A stretch of DNA of 64,000 bases from Aggregatilineales bacterium. GTDB lineage: Bacteria > Chloroflexota > Anaerolineae > Aggregatilineales > Phototrophicaceae. Under the pieces are notes generated by a model. That model was given only the letters and a program-made list of their open reading frames with translations. It made no database searches and was not told the DNA's origin. The DNA lies in assembly GCA_030834905.1 (NCBI GenBank), contig JAUQWZ010000057.1, positions 1 through 64,000 of the forward strand, written 5' to 3'. Both the position numbers and the translations under genes were made by a program. Positions 44,779 through 52,876 of the stretch are shown here, in pieces; within the stretch, counting starts at the first letter, position 1, and each line of letters begins with the position of its first letter.

Positions 44779-45179
44779 AAACGATCCTTTCCTGTCTATC
44801 GAATCGAGATCATTCGGTCTGCTATCCGGCTGGCTGCGACGGCGTTTCAGCCGCGCGGATTCCTTCGCTGACCGCTGGGATGATATGTTGTTGATGGCAC
44901 AAATGTTCTATTGGTAGTATAAGAGGATTACTTCAATTTGTCAAGCACCGGCTTCAAATAGTTATGGCGGAGCAGCGACGGTTGAACAGGCGGCAAAATA
45001 CGCGGCGCGGCGAGTCAGAAGTTTAACCCTGCAAGGCTTTATGCAATTAGGTCGTGGATGTGTGATGGGGTATTTTCGCAGCCAGAACAGACGGGGAAAA
45101 TCGCGTCCAAGTCTCCCGTAAGCCGCTTTATCTGTAGATACAAATAACCCGTTTAGCAAGTATTCTGTATCCAGGAGGA
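44779..45179. other. Intergenic boundary region between chromosome-like genes and the mobile element
   Basis: 400 bases without a supportable gene. A 65-codon minus-strand frame at 44962-45159 has no family resemblance. The region carries the exporter promoter at 44916-44944 and the start region of the gene at 45183. If the element is integrated, its left end should lie here, but I could not find an attachment-site repeat or a tRNA. Confidence 0.5.
44916..44944 (-). promoter_or_regulatory. Strong promoter of the DHA2 exporter
   Basis: On the minus strand TTGACA (44944-44939) and TATACT (44921-44916) are exactly 17 bases apart. No clear operator palindrome was found. Confidence 0.75.
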
Positions 45180-45182
45180 ATG

Positions 45183-45401
45183 ATGCTTACGCTGGACAGT
45201 GTGGTAGTCGGGACCATGTACTATGCAGAAGGGCAGATAGTAGACCCCATACCGGCGGCGCTGGCAATGGTCTTAGGCTATTGGCTTGGGCAGTTCATGG
45301 CAGGATTCTTTATATTCATCATCGTCGCCACATCCATTAAAGACATCTATCACAAACTTAATCCCCGCTTACCTCACCCTCATTCACCATCCGACGAATA
45401 A
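45183..45401 (+). CDS. Small membrane protein of unknown function
   Basis: A 72-residue protein with one long hydrophobic segment (about 25-50: LAMVLGYWLGQFMAGFFIFIIVATSIKDIY) and a Pro/His tail. AGGAGG is five bases before the ATG at 45183. It is convergent with, and overlaps by 44 bases, the last gene of the surface-protein operon. I recognise no family. Confidence 0.6.
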   Translation: MLTLDSVVVGTMYYAEGQIVDPIPAALAMVLGYWLGQFMAGFFIFIIVATSIKDIYHKLNPRLPHPHSPSDE

Positions 45402-45600
45402 ACGCCACGAGCATATACAGCCCCGCGCCCACGAGCGCCAGCAGGATGATCGCCTGAACGATCAATGTCCAGGTGGGAGTAAAAGAAAACCACACCTGTA
45501 GCACGTCATCAGTGTATGACCACACGCCGATATCCGGCGGCGCGAAAGGCATTGAGCCTGGAACGGGTGTGGGGAAAGCGGTTGGGGTTGGTGGAATCAT
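45358..45600 (-). CDS. Small Thr/Pro-start membrane protein
   Basis: An 80-residue protein with a Pro/Thr-rich start (MIPPTPTAFPTPVPG) and one hydrophobic segment (about 47-71: TLIVQAIILLALVGAGLYMLVAFI). GAGGAC precedes the ATG at 45600, eight bases after the upstream stop. It is the last gene of the surface operon. I recognise no family; a structural membrane role is inferred from context. Confidence 0.75.
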   Translation of the reverse strand: MIPPTPTAFPTPVPGSMPFAPPDIGVWSYTDDVLQVWFSFTPTWTLIVQAIILLALVGAGLYMLVAFIRRMVNEGEVSGD

Positions 45601-45608
45601 AGTGTCCT

Positions 45609-46121
45609 CTACCCAAAGAACGGGATGATCTTCAGAATATTCGTGACAAGCCAATTCACAAAGCGCAGTACAAACCGCGCCAGAAAGATGATTAAGTAGA
45701 TCGTCGCCAGCGCCACGATGATGAGCAGCTCCGCAGTGACATGCTGCACGACGACCGCAAAGGGCCCAAAGACCTCGCTGGTGGTTCCTGTGCCAATCAG
45801 CCACTTGGCATATCCGAAAGCCTCCCCTGCTGGCAGGTGGGGCAGCACCGCCAGTCCAGAATCGATCTGCTCTGGCGCGGCAGCGAGGTTGCTTTCTGTG
45901 GTCGCAAGGTAATTGTAGATAGGACCCGTAGGCAGTTGAGCCGTTGCCTGAAGCTCCCAGGGCGTGGCAGTGGGGATCGGCGTAGGGCTGCTCATCATTT
46001 CAAAGTGAACAGTAGGCAGCAGCCACGGGCCGGTAGTGGGCGTTGGAGTTGGGGTATCAGTCTGCGCCAATGCAGCATTAAAAGTCAGCAGTGCCACTAT
46101 CAGAGCGAGGACATATCTCAC
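45609..46121 (-). CDS. Exported Thr/Pro-rich protein with C-terminal membrane helix
   Basis: A 170-residue protein: signal peptide (MRYVLALIVALLTFNAALA), a Thr/Pro-rich stretch (TDTPTPTPTTGP, SPTPIPTATP), a central soluble part and one or two C-terminal hydrophobic segments (LLIIVALATIYLIIFLARFVLRFV). The GTG start overlaps the upstream stop (GTGA). No family recognised. The linker resembles those of other envelope proteins in this operon. Confidence 0.78.
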   Translation of the reverse strand: MRYVLALIVALLTFNAALAQTDTPTPTPTTGPWLLPTVHFEMMSSPTPIPTATPWELQATAQLPTGPIYNYLATTESNLAAAPEQIDSGLAVLPHLPAGEAFGYAKWLIGTGTTSEVFGPFAVVVQHVTAELLIIVALATIYLIIFLARFVLRFVNWLVTNILKIIPFFG

Positions 46122-48136
46122 GAGGTTATCCCCTCTCCCTTATTTATGAGATTCCTCACGGTGATGATGAACCTCATCAGGATTGCGAGGTCAATCACGA
46201 TCACGATGAAGGGGATGAGCAGCCCGCCCACCGTCCCTGCCAGCAGGGTGTTTTCCAGAATGTAGTACACCGCGCACACATCTGAGGCGGTCGGGTTCGT
46301 CAGGCATTGCGGCAGGTAGGGAATTGGCTTGGGCGTCGTCAGATACCAGTCATAAAGGATCGTCTGAATTAGCTCAATGAACTGCTCTATCCAGCCAATA
46401 AACAGCTCGAGCAAATGCCGGATGATAGAGAGCAGCAGCCCGACGATATCAAATATCTCCGTGATGAATCGCCCGATCAGGGCGAATAAATCCAGCAGCA
46501 CCTGAAACGCGCCGCCCACGCTGAAGCCGAAATTATTCAGTGTTCCAGCCAGCCAGCCGAGCATTGAGCCAAGCCATTCAAAGAATTTTGTGGCGGTGTT
46601 CCCGATCCAGTCAAACAAGCCTGCTAGGGCATTCTGGATATTGATGACCACTGGCATCACAGTACAGTTCCAGAATTGCGCCAGGAATGTTCCCAGCCCG
46701 AGGAAATCATTCTCCATTTCAATGCTGCTGGCGCAGTCAGACCATTCGCCTACAGCGTCATCCCATGTCCCATCAACCGGATCATCAGAAGGGACAATCG
46801 TTGGCAACCAGGTAGGCAGCGGGACTAGCGATGTGGTAGGCAGCGGCGTGGGCGTTGCTCCTGGTGTGACAGGTGTTAGACTCGGATTTACAAGAGAAGC
46901 GGTTGGGGACTGAATGAGCAGCGGCGTGCGTGAGGCGGTGCTGGTCGGTCCCGGCGTGCGGGTGACTGGTGTGCGGCTGGGCGTGCCTGTTTCTGATGCT
47001 GTAGGCGTATTAGACGGTGTTGGGGTTGGCTGGCAACCGCGAAGGGTATAGGACATTCCCCTCACCCAGCCAATCTCATAATCGCCTTCAAATCCTGAAT
47101 AGATTGCGTGTGTATATTCCTTCGTTAACCCGCTTGCCCACCCGAAGTCACGTTCATAGGGATCGCCGTGAGAGGCAGCGACAGATGTATCGTCTGTCGC
47201 GTATAAAGTCAGGGAATGTGTGCCGTGAGCGTGGGTTGTCATCAGGAATGATTGCAGTGGCATTGGTACGGGGAAATCAACGCGAATCCTTAAGCCGCGT
47301 TCCCAGCCTTTCGCCCCGCCGCCATACGCTCCGTATCTTCTCTCGCTGTAGCGGTAGCCCTCTCCCGCTTCATATGATCCAAGGGTGTCAAACCCCAACC
47401 CCAGAGCGATATTGTCCCACTGCCAATAGGGAAGGACTGTGACCATGTCCGATTCGGCATCTCTGAAATCATGGCTGTAGGACAATGAGCAGGTTGTCGG
47501 CGTAAATGTGTGCGTGAAGGTATGTGTTTCAGTCGGTGTTGGCGTCTCAGTCGGCGTGTGGGTAAAGGTTGGTGTATAAGTAACCGGGGTTGAAGTTGCC
47601 GTATCCGGCGCTGATGTGGGCGTGGGCGTGCCGCCGCACGAGTTTAGCGGGAAAGGATTCGCGCCAATGCCGCTAACTTTAATAGATTGAATTGCGACGT
47701 AATTTGTTGCCTCTACATCTACAGATAAGGTGCCGCCGATCTGGTTGGCAACCTCAGGCGCAAATGACAGGGTAAGAGTCTGCGGGGCAGCAGCCGGCCA
47801 CAATTCATTGAAGCTGGCATCAATGCCAAAGATAGAGGAATTGGAAATAATATCCATGTCCCCCGCATCTGGCGCTCTGATGACGCTCACGGTTGCATAG
47901 AGTGGCTCGACTGTGTAAGCGCTGGTATAAGAGAACGCGAGCAAGCCATCCTCATAGGATGAGATTCCCTGTCCATCAATCCAGACGCCCTCTTGAATAT
48001 TGACTCCCTCAGCACTGTAATCCGACTCCTGAAAGTCAAACTCATAGCACCAGTCCAATTGATCTGGCACAGGCGGCGGCGTACAGGCGGCTACTACAAG
48101 GAGTGCGGCGGCGAGAGCGCTAAGGATTCTTCTCAT
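46118..48136 (-). CDS. Large lipoprotein with beta domains, Thr/Pro linkers and C-terminal membrane region
   Basis: A 672-residue protein with a lipobox-like end of the signal (LLVVAAC, Cys18). Two extracytoplasmic beta-type domains (about 25-165 and 215-370) are separated by Thr/Pro linkers (TPTFTHTPTETPTPTETHT, TPTPSNTPTASET). The last 200 residues hold several amphipathic or hydrophobic helices (LFDWIGNTATKFFEWLGSMLGWLAG, FIVIVIDLAILMRFIIT). This topology, lipid-anchored and multi-pass, is unusual and suggests a large surface or channel component of a transfer apparatus. No family recognised. Confidence 0.75.
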   Translation of the reverse strand: MRRILSALAAALLVVAACTPPPVPDQLDWCYEFDFQESDYSAEGVNIQEGVWIDGQGISSYEDGLLAFSYTSAYTVEPLYATVSVIRAPDAGDMDIISNSSIFGIDASFNELWPAAAPQTLTLSFAPEVANQIGGTLSVDVEATNYVAIQSIKVSGIGANPFPLNSCGGTPTPTSAPDTATSTPVTYTPTFTHTPTETPTPTETHTFTHTFTPTTCSLSYSHDFRDAESDMVTVLPYWQWDNIALGLGFDTLGSYEAGEGYRYSERRYGAYGGGAKGWERGLRIRVDFPVPMPLQSFLMTTHAHGTHSLTLYATDDTSVAASHGDPYERDFGWASGLTKEYTHAIYSGFEGDYEIGWVRGMSYTLRGCQPTPTPSNTPTASETGTPSRTPVTRTPGPTSTASRTPLLIQSPTASLVNPSLTPVTPGATPTPLPTTSLVPLPTWLPTIVPSDDPVDGTWDDAVGEWSDCASSIEMENDFLGLGTFLAQFWNCTVMPVVINIQNALAGLFDWIGNTATKFFEWLGSMLGWLAGTLNNFGFSVGGAFQVLLDLFALIGRFITEIFDIVGLLLSIIRHLLELFIGWIEQFIELIQTILYDWYLTTPKPIPYLPQCLTNPTASDVCAVYYILENTLLAGTVGGLLIPFIVIVIDLAILMRFIITVRNLINKGEGITS

Positions 48137-48516
48137 GGCTCAGCCTTGTACGGTGTGCGGCGAATCAGTGTTTCGCGGCGCGGAACTCCCAGTCGGCGCA
48201 CAGCGCTCACGGTGGGATCGTAGGGCGTTGTGCCATTAAGCCTCATCATCCACATGACGAAGCGCTGGCGCGGTGTTTTGTGCTGGCGCTCAGTCAGCAG
48301 CGGGAGCAGATCGTTCACCGTTGCCACGCGCTTACGACGCATAAGCATTTGCACACCCTCAGGCGACCGGGCAGCGGATCGGTGAAATACGCGCTCAACA
48401 TCCCGGCTCACCCGCTTGTCATAGTCGGTTGTGAAGGAACGCGGCACATGAGGTAGGCGGTCTTTCCGCTTGATGAGGAACAACACTTTCAGGAACTTGA
48501 TCAGCAGGTTAATCAC
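48133..48516 (-). CDS. Basic cytoplasmic protein of the surface operon
   Basis: A 127-residue, strongly basic protein (many Arg: RRKRVATVNDLL, QHKTPRQRFVMWMMRLNG, RRETLIRRTPYK), with a hydrophobic N-terminal 15 residues (MINLLIKFLKVLFLI) that may lie on the membrane. It starts with GTG overlapping the upstream stop. No family recognised. The charge suggests nucleic-acid or membrane-phosphate contact. Confidence 0.72.
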   Translation of the reverse strand: MINLLIKFLKVLFLIKRKDRLPHVPRSFTTDYDKRVSRDVERVFHRSAARSPEGVQMLMRRKRVATVNDLLPLLTERQHKTPRQRFVMWMMRLNGTTPYDPTVSAVRRLGVPRRETLIRRTPYKAEP

Positions 48517-49496
48517 TGTCCGACCTCTGGCGTTACCTCTAACGTTGACTCGGGCGGCGTCTCTGTGGGCGTTGCCGTGAAGGTTGGAGTACTGGTGAAC
48601 GTCGCCGTATGCGTTGCCGTCATCGTCGCTGTGGCGGTATGCGTATAGCTTGCTGTGTAGGTTGCAGTGGCGGGCAGCGGTGTAGCCGTGATCACAATCG
48701 GCGTCTGCTGAATGTATACCGGCTGGGTGATCACAATTGGCGGCTGGTATACCGGCGGCAGCTCAATGTAAATTGGCTCTGAGGTGATATAGATTATTTC
48801 AGGCGTTACCGCGCTCATCTCCTGAGTGACATAGATGATCTGAGGCGGGCGCTCCGCTGGCATCTGGGTTGGCTGTGGCACCCAGGTGAAAGTTGGCGGG
48901 AATGTGGATAGCTGCATTGGAGCAAGCGTTGCCGTTGGCGGGTTGAGCAGCAGAGGCAGTGCCTGGTCGCACATGACCCGCGGCGGCGGCTGCGTTGGCG
49001 TCAGCTCTGGCGTGGCAGTGTTTGACTCTCTGAAGATGGCAGTGCCGGTCATTGCCCATCGGTCTGGTGTAACAAACACCGGCGTGGGGCTGGGTGTGGG
49101 GCTGGGCGTCAGGAACCAGCAATAGTCCATCGTCTCTGTGGGGCTGGGTGTGGCAGTGGCGGTTGCCAGCGCCAGCGCTGTGCCGGTGTGCTGCCAGTCA
49201 TCAGGTGTGACAGTGGGCGTGTTCGTTGAAGTGGACTGCGCTAATGCTGTGCCGGTTGCGCTCCAACCGTCTATGACTGGCTCTGTGGTGATTTCTACCA
49301 CTTCAACGGTTGACACCGCGCCAGAATCGATTGTGGCAGGCGCGGATCGCTGAATCAGAAAGAAAATGACCCCGCCACAGGCTAAAAGCGGAATGAGAGC
49401 GAGTAAGACGAATAGCCCGCGGCAGTTGAAGCGACGGGGCGGCAGACGGTCAAGAGTCGGATCGTATCCAGGTGGGTAGAATTCTCTGACGGTCAT
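48513..49496 (-). CDS. Membrane-anchored Thr/Pro-rich surface protein with TGTA repeats
   Basis: A 327-residue protein with a cytoplasmic N-terminus, one hydrophobic anchor (about 28-50: LFVLLALIPLLACGGVIFFLI) and a long low-complexity outside part. Three imperfect repeats carry W-x2-TGTA (WSATGTALA, WQHTGTALA, WAMTGTAIF). Then come IIYVTQE/IIYITSE/IYIELP repeats and a Thr-rich tail (TATYTASYTHTATATM). It could be a stalk or shield and, being rich in Thr and Ser, a target for O-glycosylation. No family recognised. Confidence 0.78.
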   Translation of the reverse strand: MTVREFYPPGYDPTLDRLPPRRFNCRGLFVLLALIPLLACGGVIFFLIQRSAPATIDSGAVSTVEVVEITTEPVIDGWSATGTALAQSTSTNTPTVTPDDWQHTGTALALATATATPSPTETMDYCWFLTPSPTPSPTPVFVTPDRWAMTGTAIFRESNTATPELTPTQPPPRVMCDQALPLLLNPPTATLAPMQLSTFPPTFTWVPQPTQMPAERPPQIIYVTQEMSAVTPEIIYITSEPIYIELPPVYQPPIVITQPVYIQQTPIVITATPLPATATYTASYTHTATATMTATHTATFTSTPTFTATPTETPPESTLEVTPEVGQ

Positions 49497-49529
49497 TGTG
49501 CTTACTCACAATCGGATAAAAGAGAATGC

Positions 49530-49555
49530 AGACGCCGGGTTGCTATCCGGCGTCT
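49530..49555 (-). terminator. Hairpin after the pilin-like gene
   Basis: AGACGCCGG and CCGGCGTCT (49555-49547 and 49538-49530 on the minus strand) form a perfect 9-bp stem with an 8-base loop, followed by a weak T-rich tail (TCTCTTTT). Placed between the pilin-like gene and the rest of the operon, it may lower expression downstream. Confidence 0.6.
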
Positions 49556-49567
49556 ACATGGCGGCAA

Positions 49568-49819
49568 CTACCGGGTACTGGAACGCCCCTTGAAGGCGTT
49601 GACAATCTGGGAGCCGATCATCCACAGCAGCGCCAGCGCGATGGCAATGCCAATGGGAATCGCCAGCACCGGCAGGAACGTGGCGATCCACTGGTTGACC
49701 GAAGAAAAAAGCACGTCCGTATCCACGGTGATCGTGGTACTTTGTGCGGCGGCGGGCAGTGCCGAAACCACAAACACTGCAACCAGAACGAAGAACAGTA
49801 CAAAACGCTTGCGGCTCAT
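49568..49819 (-). CDS. Small pilin-like exported membrane protein (VirB2/TrbC-like in shape)
   Basis: An 83-residue protein: signal peptide ending AAAQ (about 25), a short soluble segment, then a long hydrophobic region (about 43-72: WIATFLPVLAIPIGIAIALALLWMIGSQIV) and a basic tail. Size, signal and hydrophobic core match VirB2/TrbC pilins, but the similarity is architectural only and no conserved family motif was identified. It overlaps the upstream gene by ATGA, and a hairpin follows, often seen after highly expressed pilin genes. Confidence 0.6.
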   Translation of the reverse strand: MSRKRFVLFFVLVAVFVVSALPAAAQSTTITVDTDVLFSSVNQWIATFLPVLAIPIGIAIALALLWMIGSQIVNAFKGRSSTR

Positions 49820-49974
49820 AGTTTGAAGTCCTCCACTGAGTCATTCAGTGTATCTAGGGACCGGATAAGAATGAGGAGCACTACGAACAGCGCTCCAACG
49901 GCACCCGCTATCCACAACACGGGCATCTGTAGAACCTGACCGATGAAGGTCATTACGAGTGTTGCATCCGGCAT
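49816..49974 (-). CDS. Very small single-pass membrane protein
   Basis: A 52-residue protein with one membrane helix (about 11-38: IGQVLQMPVLWIAGAVGALFVVLLILI) and an acidic tail (LNDSVEDFKL). The ATG overlaps the TGA of the upstream 44-residue gene (TGATG). Not recognised. Its place between two coupled genes makes it likely real. Confidence 0.65.
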   Translation of the reverse strand: MPDATLVMTFIGQVLQMPVLWIAGAVGALFVVLLILIRSLDTLNDSVEDFKL

Positions 49975-50108
49975 CAGAACCGCATTCCCTTCACTGCGCT
50001 CCAGACCATCTCCACTCCCACGGTTAAGCCGTAGAGCACAGCATTCACCAGGAGCAGAGTCAGCACGAGCAGGGCAGCCGGGACCATCACATAAGCGACT
50101 CCTTCCAC
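49974..50108 (-). CDS. Very small membrane protein (44 residues)
   Basis: Reading from a GTG at 50108 that overlaps the upstream TAG (TAGTG) gives a 44-residue protein with one membrane helix (about 9-34: VPAALLVLTLLLVNAVLYGLTVGVEM), ending TGA at 49974 inside the next ATG. GGAAGGAAGG lies just upstream. No family recognised. Coupling at both ends and the hydrophobic pattern support it. Confidence 0.65.
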   Translation of the reverse strand: MEGVAYVMVPAALLVLTLLLVNAVLYGLTVGVEMVWSAVKGMRF

Positions 50109-50881
50109 TATTTCGCCTTCCTTCCAATCAATAGCCAAACGGTGAATACGCACAGGAGCGTGAATAGCACCGCTGCTAACAAAACGGATACTGCCAGATC
50201 ACCGGCTGTAAAGTCATACGAGAGCCGGGCGTACTGCGCTGGCTGAGGTGTGCCGCCGATCACCTGCGTGGGCAGCGCCCACATGACGGACGTATCAGGT
50301 CCGGGTGTAGGTGTAGGAAATGGAGTTGCTGTCGGGGCGGGCGGTTCTGTGCAAACCGTTGTAGCGTTTAATGCCCCCGGACTGTAAAACAGATGAAGGT
50401 TGTCCACCATTACCGCCGGTAAAGAGTCTTGAGTCGTGACGCGAAAAATAAACCGAATGTTCGCCCAAGCGCCCGGCGCTAACGTCTGCATTCGATAGAG
50501 TTGAAGCGGGGAATTAGGCGCAACGGTCCACTGACAGGACACTAAATTAGAGCCGTCGGTTGTCCCTACTATCAGCACCACATCCTTTGCAGAAGCACTC
50601 GTATTGCCAATCTCCAACTGCACTTCATACCGATCTGCTGTGGATGCTGAGTAGCCGGTATCCTGAAGAATGCCGCCGTTGTTTGTTGTGGGGGAATGGA
50701 TATACATTGCCTCGTCTATCACATCCCACGCCGCGCTACCGCCGCGCACCCATTCACTGAATGATGAGCCGAAATTGCCATTCTTCAGAATATTGACATA
50801 AGGCGCGGGCGGGGCAGCATCAACACTGCCTGCTAGAGCTAGTAGTCCCCCAAGAATTAGGATGTGCAGTAAACGTTTCAC
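50108..50881 (-). CDS. Exported jelly-roll protein with C-terminal membrane helix
   Basis: A 257-residue protein starting with GTG at 50881, seven bases after AGGAG. It has a signal peptide (LLHILILGGLLALAGSVDA), a carbohydrate-binding-like beta domain (NILKNGNFGSSFSEWVRGGSAAWDVIDEAMYI to about 185), a Thr/Pro linker (PTATPFPTPTPGP) and a membrane helix (about 230-252). It is the first gene of the surface operon and may contact sugar on a recipient cell or on the cell's own surface; that is inference. Confidence 0.75.
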   Translation of the reverse strand: MKRLLHILILGGLLALAGSVDAAPPAPYVNILKNGNFGSSFSEWVRGGSAAWDVIDEAMYIHSPTTNNGGILQDTGYSASTADRYEVQLEIGNTSASAKDVVLIVGTTDGSNLVSCQWTVAPNSPLQLYRMQTLAPGAWANIRFIFRVTTQDSLPAVMVDNLHLFYSPGALNATTVCTEPPAPTATPFPTPTPGPDTSVMWALPTQVIGGTPQPAQYARLSYDFTAGDLAVSVLLAAVLFTLLCVFTVWLLIGRKAK

Positions 50882-50899
50882 GATATCACTCCTGAATTG

Positions 50900-50905
50900 A
50901 TTATA
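50900..50905 (-). promoter_or_regulatory. -10 box for the surface operon
   Basis: A perfect TATAAT on the minus strand (50905-50900), with transcription expected near 50893 just before the AGGAG of the GTG start. The -35 region is weak (CACTTT), so an activator bound at 50926-50988 may be needed. Confidence 0.5.
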
Positions 50906-50925
50906 GACGAGGGAGGCTAAGTAAA

Positions 50926-50988
50926 GTGTCACATTAGATGTGATACTTCAGTGCGATGATTAACCAGTATCACAGTAAATGTGATACT
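50926..50988. promoter_or_regulatory. Two palindromic operators between divergent operons
   Basis: GTGTCACAT-N3-ATGTGATAC (50926-50946, one mismatch) and AGTATCACA-N5-TGTGATACT (50966-50988, perfect) share the half-site TATCACA. Their centres are about 41 bases apart, close to four DNA turns. They lie between the surface operon and the winged-helix gene, so they are the likely operator for that regulator and may control both directions. Confidence 0.75.
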
Positions 50989-51048
50989 ATTAGAAGAACA
51001 GGCAAGTTAGACTCGAGGCATTGCGGCATGTTCTGTTATCGGATCAAC

Positions 51049-51255
51049 ATGAGTCTGCTCGATGATCGGGTGCTTGAGGAAATAGCCAAACATCCTAGTG
51101 ACCGTCCCCTCAAATTCAATGAGCTTGCAGCCTTGATCAAATGCCACAGGAACACGATCTATGCAGCAACCAAGAGGCTTGAGGCGGCGGGGCGCATTCG
51201 GCGCTCACGAGATCGGCGTGGTCAGGCACTAAGGTTTGAGGTGATTGATGGTTGA
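51049..51255 (+). CDS. Small winged-helix regulator
   Basis: A 68-residue DNA-binding protein from the ATG at 51049: LKFNELAALIKCHRNTIYAATKRLEAAGRIRRSRDRRG fits a winged helix-turn-helix. There is no ligand domain. It overlaps the next gene, and the TATCACA operators upstream are its likely targets. An earlier ATG at 50956 would cover the operator and is unlikely. Confidence 0.7.
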   Translation: MSLLDDRVLEEIAKHPSDRPLKFNELAALIKCHRNTIYAATKRLEAAGRIRRSRDRRGQALRFEVIDG

Positions 51256-52876
51256 ATATCCTGAAGCGTTGACGTTGATGCAGAGTGGCGACGGCGGGCT
51301 GCTGTCCACAGTAATCATGGCAGCCGCGTTTGTATTCAGCCTGATGTATCTCAGCTACCGAGTGCCTTCTTTTAGGGCGGTGTGCCAGCGCTACGGCGCG
51401 GCGGCGCTGCCAGTTCTCACCCTTCCGATCAATCCCATACTTGGATTGTTCGCCGGTATCGCTGCCTGGTTGCCCCGGCGCGTGGCTTTGCCTACCGGAA
51501 TGTCATTAGTGAAGCTCTCGATTGCGGCGGGGGCATTGCTCCGTTTCCCACTGATGTTTGACAGTCTGTGGTATGACGAAGCCTTTACTGCCCAGATGGT
51601 GGGCTTGGATAGCTCACAATGGATTGGCGCAGTAATGAGCGACGTTCATCCGCCGCTTTTTTATTTGTTGCTCGGACTGTGGCGGCTGCTCGCTGGGGAC
51701 AGTCCTTTCATGCTCAGGCTGCCAGCATACATCCACTCGCTCGCGTCAATCTATCTCATCTATCGGGCAGCCAAAGCAATGGGGATGAGGGAACGTGCAG
51801 CGGGGATCGCGGCGCTGTTAGTGGCAACGTTGCCAGCTTCCATCTACTACGGGGCTGAGGCAAGGTCTTACGCGCTGCTCACAATGCTTGTGTTAATCGG
51901 GCTAATCGCGGTCTTAGAGCGCCGTAGCTGGCTGACAGGCGTCATCGTAGCCGCGCTGTGCTTTACGCATAATGCAGGCTTTCTTTATGCGGGGATTCTG
52001 GCAGCGGGCGGCATTCTCTACCATTGGAGAGATCGCCACTTCTTGGTTGCGCCAATCGTCGGGTTATGCGCTGGCGCGGCGTGGCTGCCAATCCTGTTAA
52101 AGCAAAGTCAATTCTTGAGCGATGGGGATGGGTACTGGACTCATTTCGAGTTAGGTACCGTGTTCTGGACTCTCACAAAAATGACTATCGGCGTGGTGGG
52201 GGAATCGTTTGATCTGCTGCTTGTATTCCCTGTAGTGGGTATCACAGCCGCGGCGCTCTGGTATCTGCGCCACTGGCTGAGAACGAAGCCGGGTGTGCTG
52301 TGGGTTGCGCTGTCCTTTGGCGTGCCAATGGTGATGGCAGCGCTCAGCCTGGTCTGGACGCCTATCTATGTCTTTCGCCACTTTCTGCCAAGCATGATGC
52401 TGCTGATGGTCGCGTGGGCTTACATTCTGGATCGCTCTCAGGTAGCCATGCAGATCATTGCTTCAACTATCGCTATCGCTGTGGTCGCGCTGTATGTCTA
52501 TGGCGCTCCCTCTGCCCGCCCTGACTACAGGACAATGATCAGCGAGTCGTGTGATGGAGCAAGCTCCCTCTACTCCACAAGTATTAATGGCGCTTTCATC
52601 CTGCTTCAGAATGATTCTCGCCCTGTCCTCACGTGGGTGGGCGCACTGGATAACGGGCGCACAGTCGAACAATCCAACCTGGTCAACTTCAATATCGCTA
52701 CAGGCAGCATAAGCGACCTCTCAGGGACGGTGTGCGTCATGCAGATTGACGTACCACTCTCTCACCAGAGCGAGCGCTCATACGTTGATCTGCTGCTGCT
52801 GACAACTCCTCATTCAACCAGGCACTATCATCTCGCAACCTGGAACGATATTTATTTCCATCTGCTGGAGGCGTAA
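51248..52876 (+). CDS. GT39-like membrane glycosyltransferase (ArnT/PMT-type)
   Basis: A 542-residue, multi-pass GT-C-fold protein. Diagnostic signs are DSLWYDEAFTAQM with the catalytic acidic residue after the first helix, the motif SDVHPPLFYLLL, YYGAEARSYALL and about ten more helices, then a soluble C-terminal part. This family uses a lipid-linked sugar to modify proteins or lipids outside the membrane. Being encoded next to Thr/Pro-rich surface proteins suggests O-glycosylation of them (inference). It contains one copy of the TGGCAACGTTGCCA palindrome. Confidence 0.82.
   Translation: MVEYPEALTLMQSGDGGLLSTVIMAAAFVFSLMYLSYRVPSFRAVCQRYGAAALPVLTLPINPILGLFAGIAAWLPRRVALPTGMSLVKLSIAAGALLRFPLMFDSLWYDEAFTAQMVGLDSSQWIGAVMSDVHPPLFYLLLGLWRLLAGDSPFMLRLPAYIHSLASIYLIYRAAKAMGMRERAAGIAALLVATLPASIYYGAEARSYALLTMLVLIGLIAVLERRSWLTGVIVAALCFTHNAGFLYAGILAAGGILYHWRDRHFLVAPIVGLCAGAAWLPILLKQSQFLSDGDGYWTHFELGTVFWTLTKMTIGVVGESFDLLLVFPVVGITAAALWYLRHWLRTKPGVLWVALSFGVPMVMAALSLVWTPIYVFRHFLPSMMLLMVAWAYILDRSQVAMQIIASTIAIAVVALYVYGAPSARPDYRTMISESCDGASSLYSTSINGAFILLQNDSRPVLTWVGALDNGRTVEQSNLVNFNIATGSISDLSGTVCVMQIDVPLSHQSERSYVDLLLLTTPHSTRHYHLATWNDIYFHLLEA
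51822..51835. repeat. TGGCAACGTTGCCA palindrome, copy 1
   Basis: A perfect 14-bp palindrome inside the glycosyltransferase gene, matching 15 of 16 bases of the longer palindromes at 56684 and 63337. Confidence 0.8.

Noticed and set aside
44962..45159. 65-codon minus-strand frame in the element boundary region
   Set aside because: No ribosome site, membrane segment or family match; Arg/Cys-rich composition suggests a chance frame.
48513..49496. Short Thr/Pro repeats as a possible CRISPR or tandem repeat array
   Set aside because: The repeats are codon-level low complexity of a protein, not regularly spaced identical DNA units.
49568..49819. Firm assignment as VirB2
   Set aside because: Only size, signal peptide and hydrophobicity agree; no VirB4, VirB6 or other T4SS gene is present, so it is kept as pilin-like.
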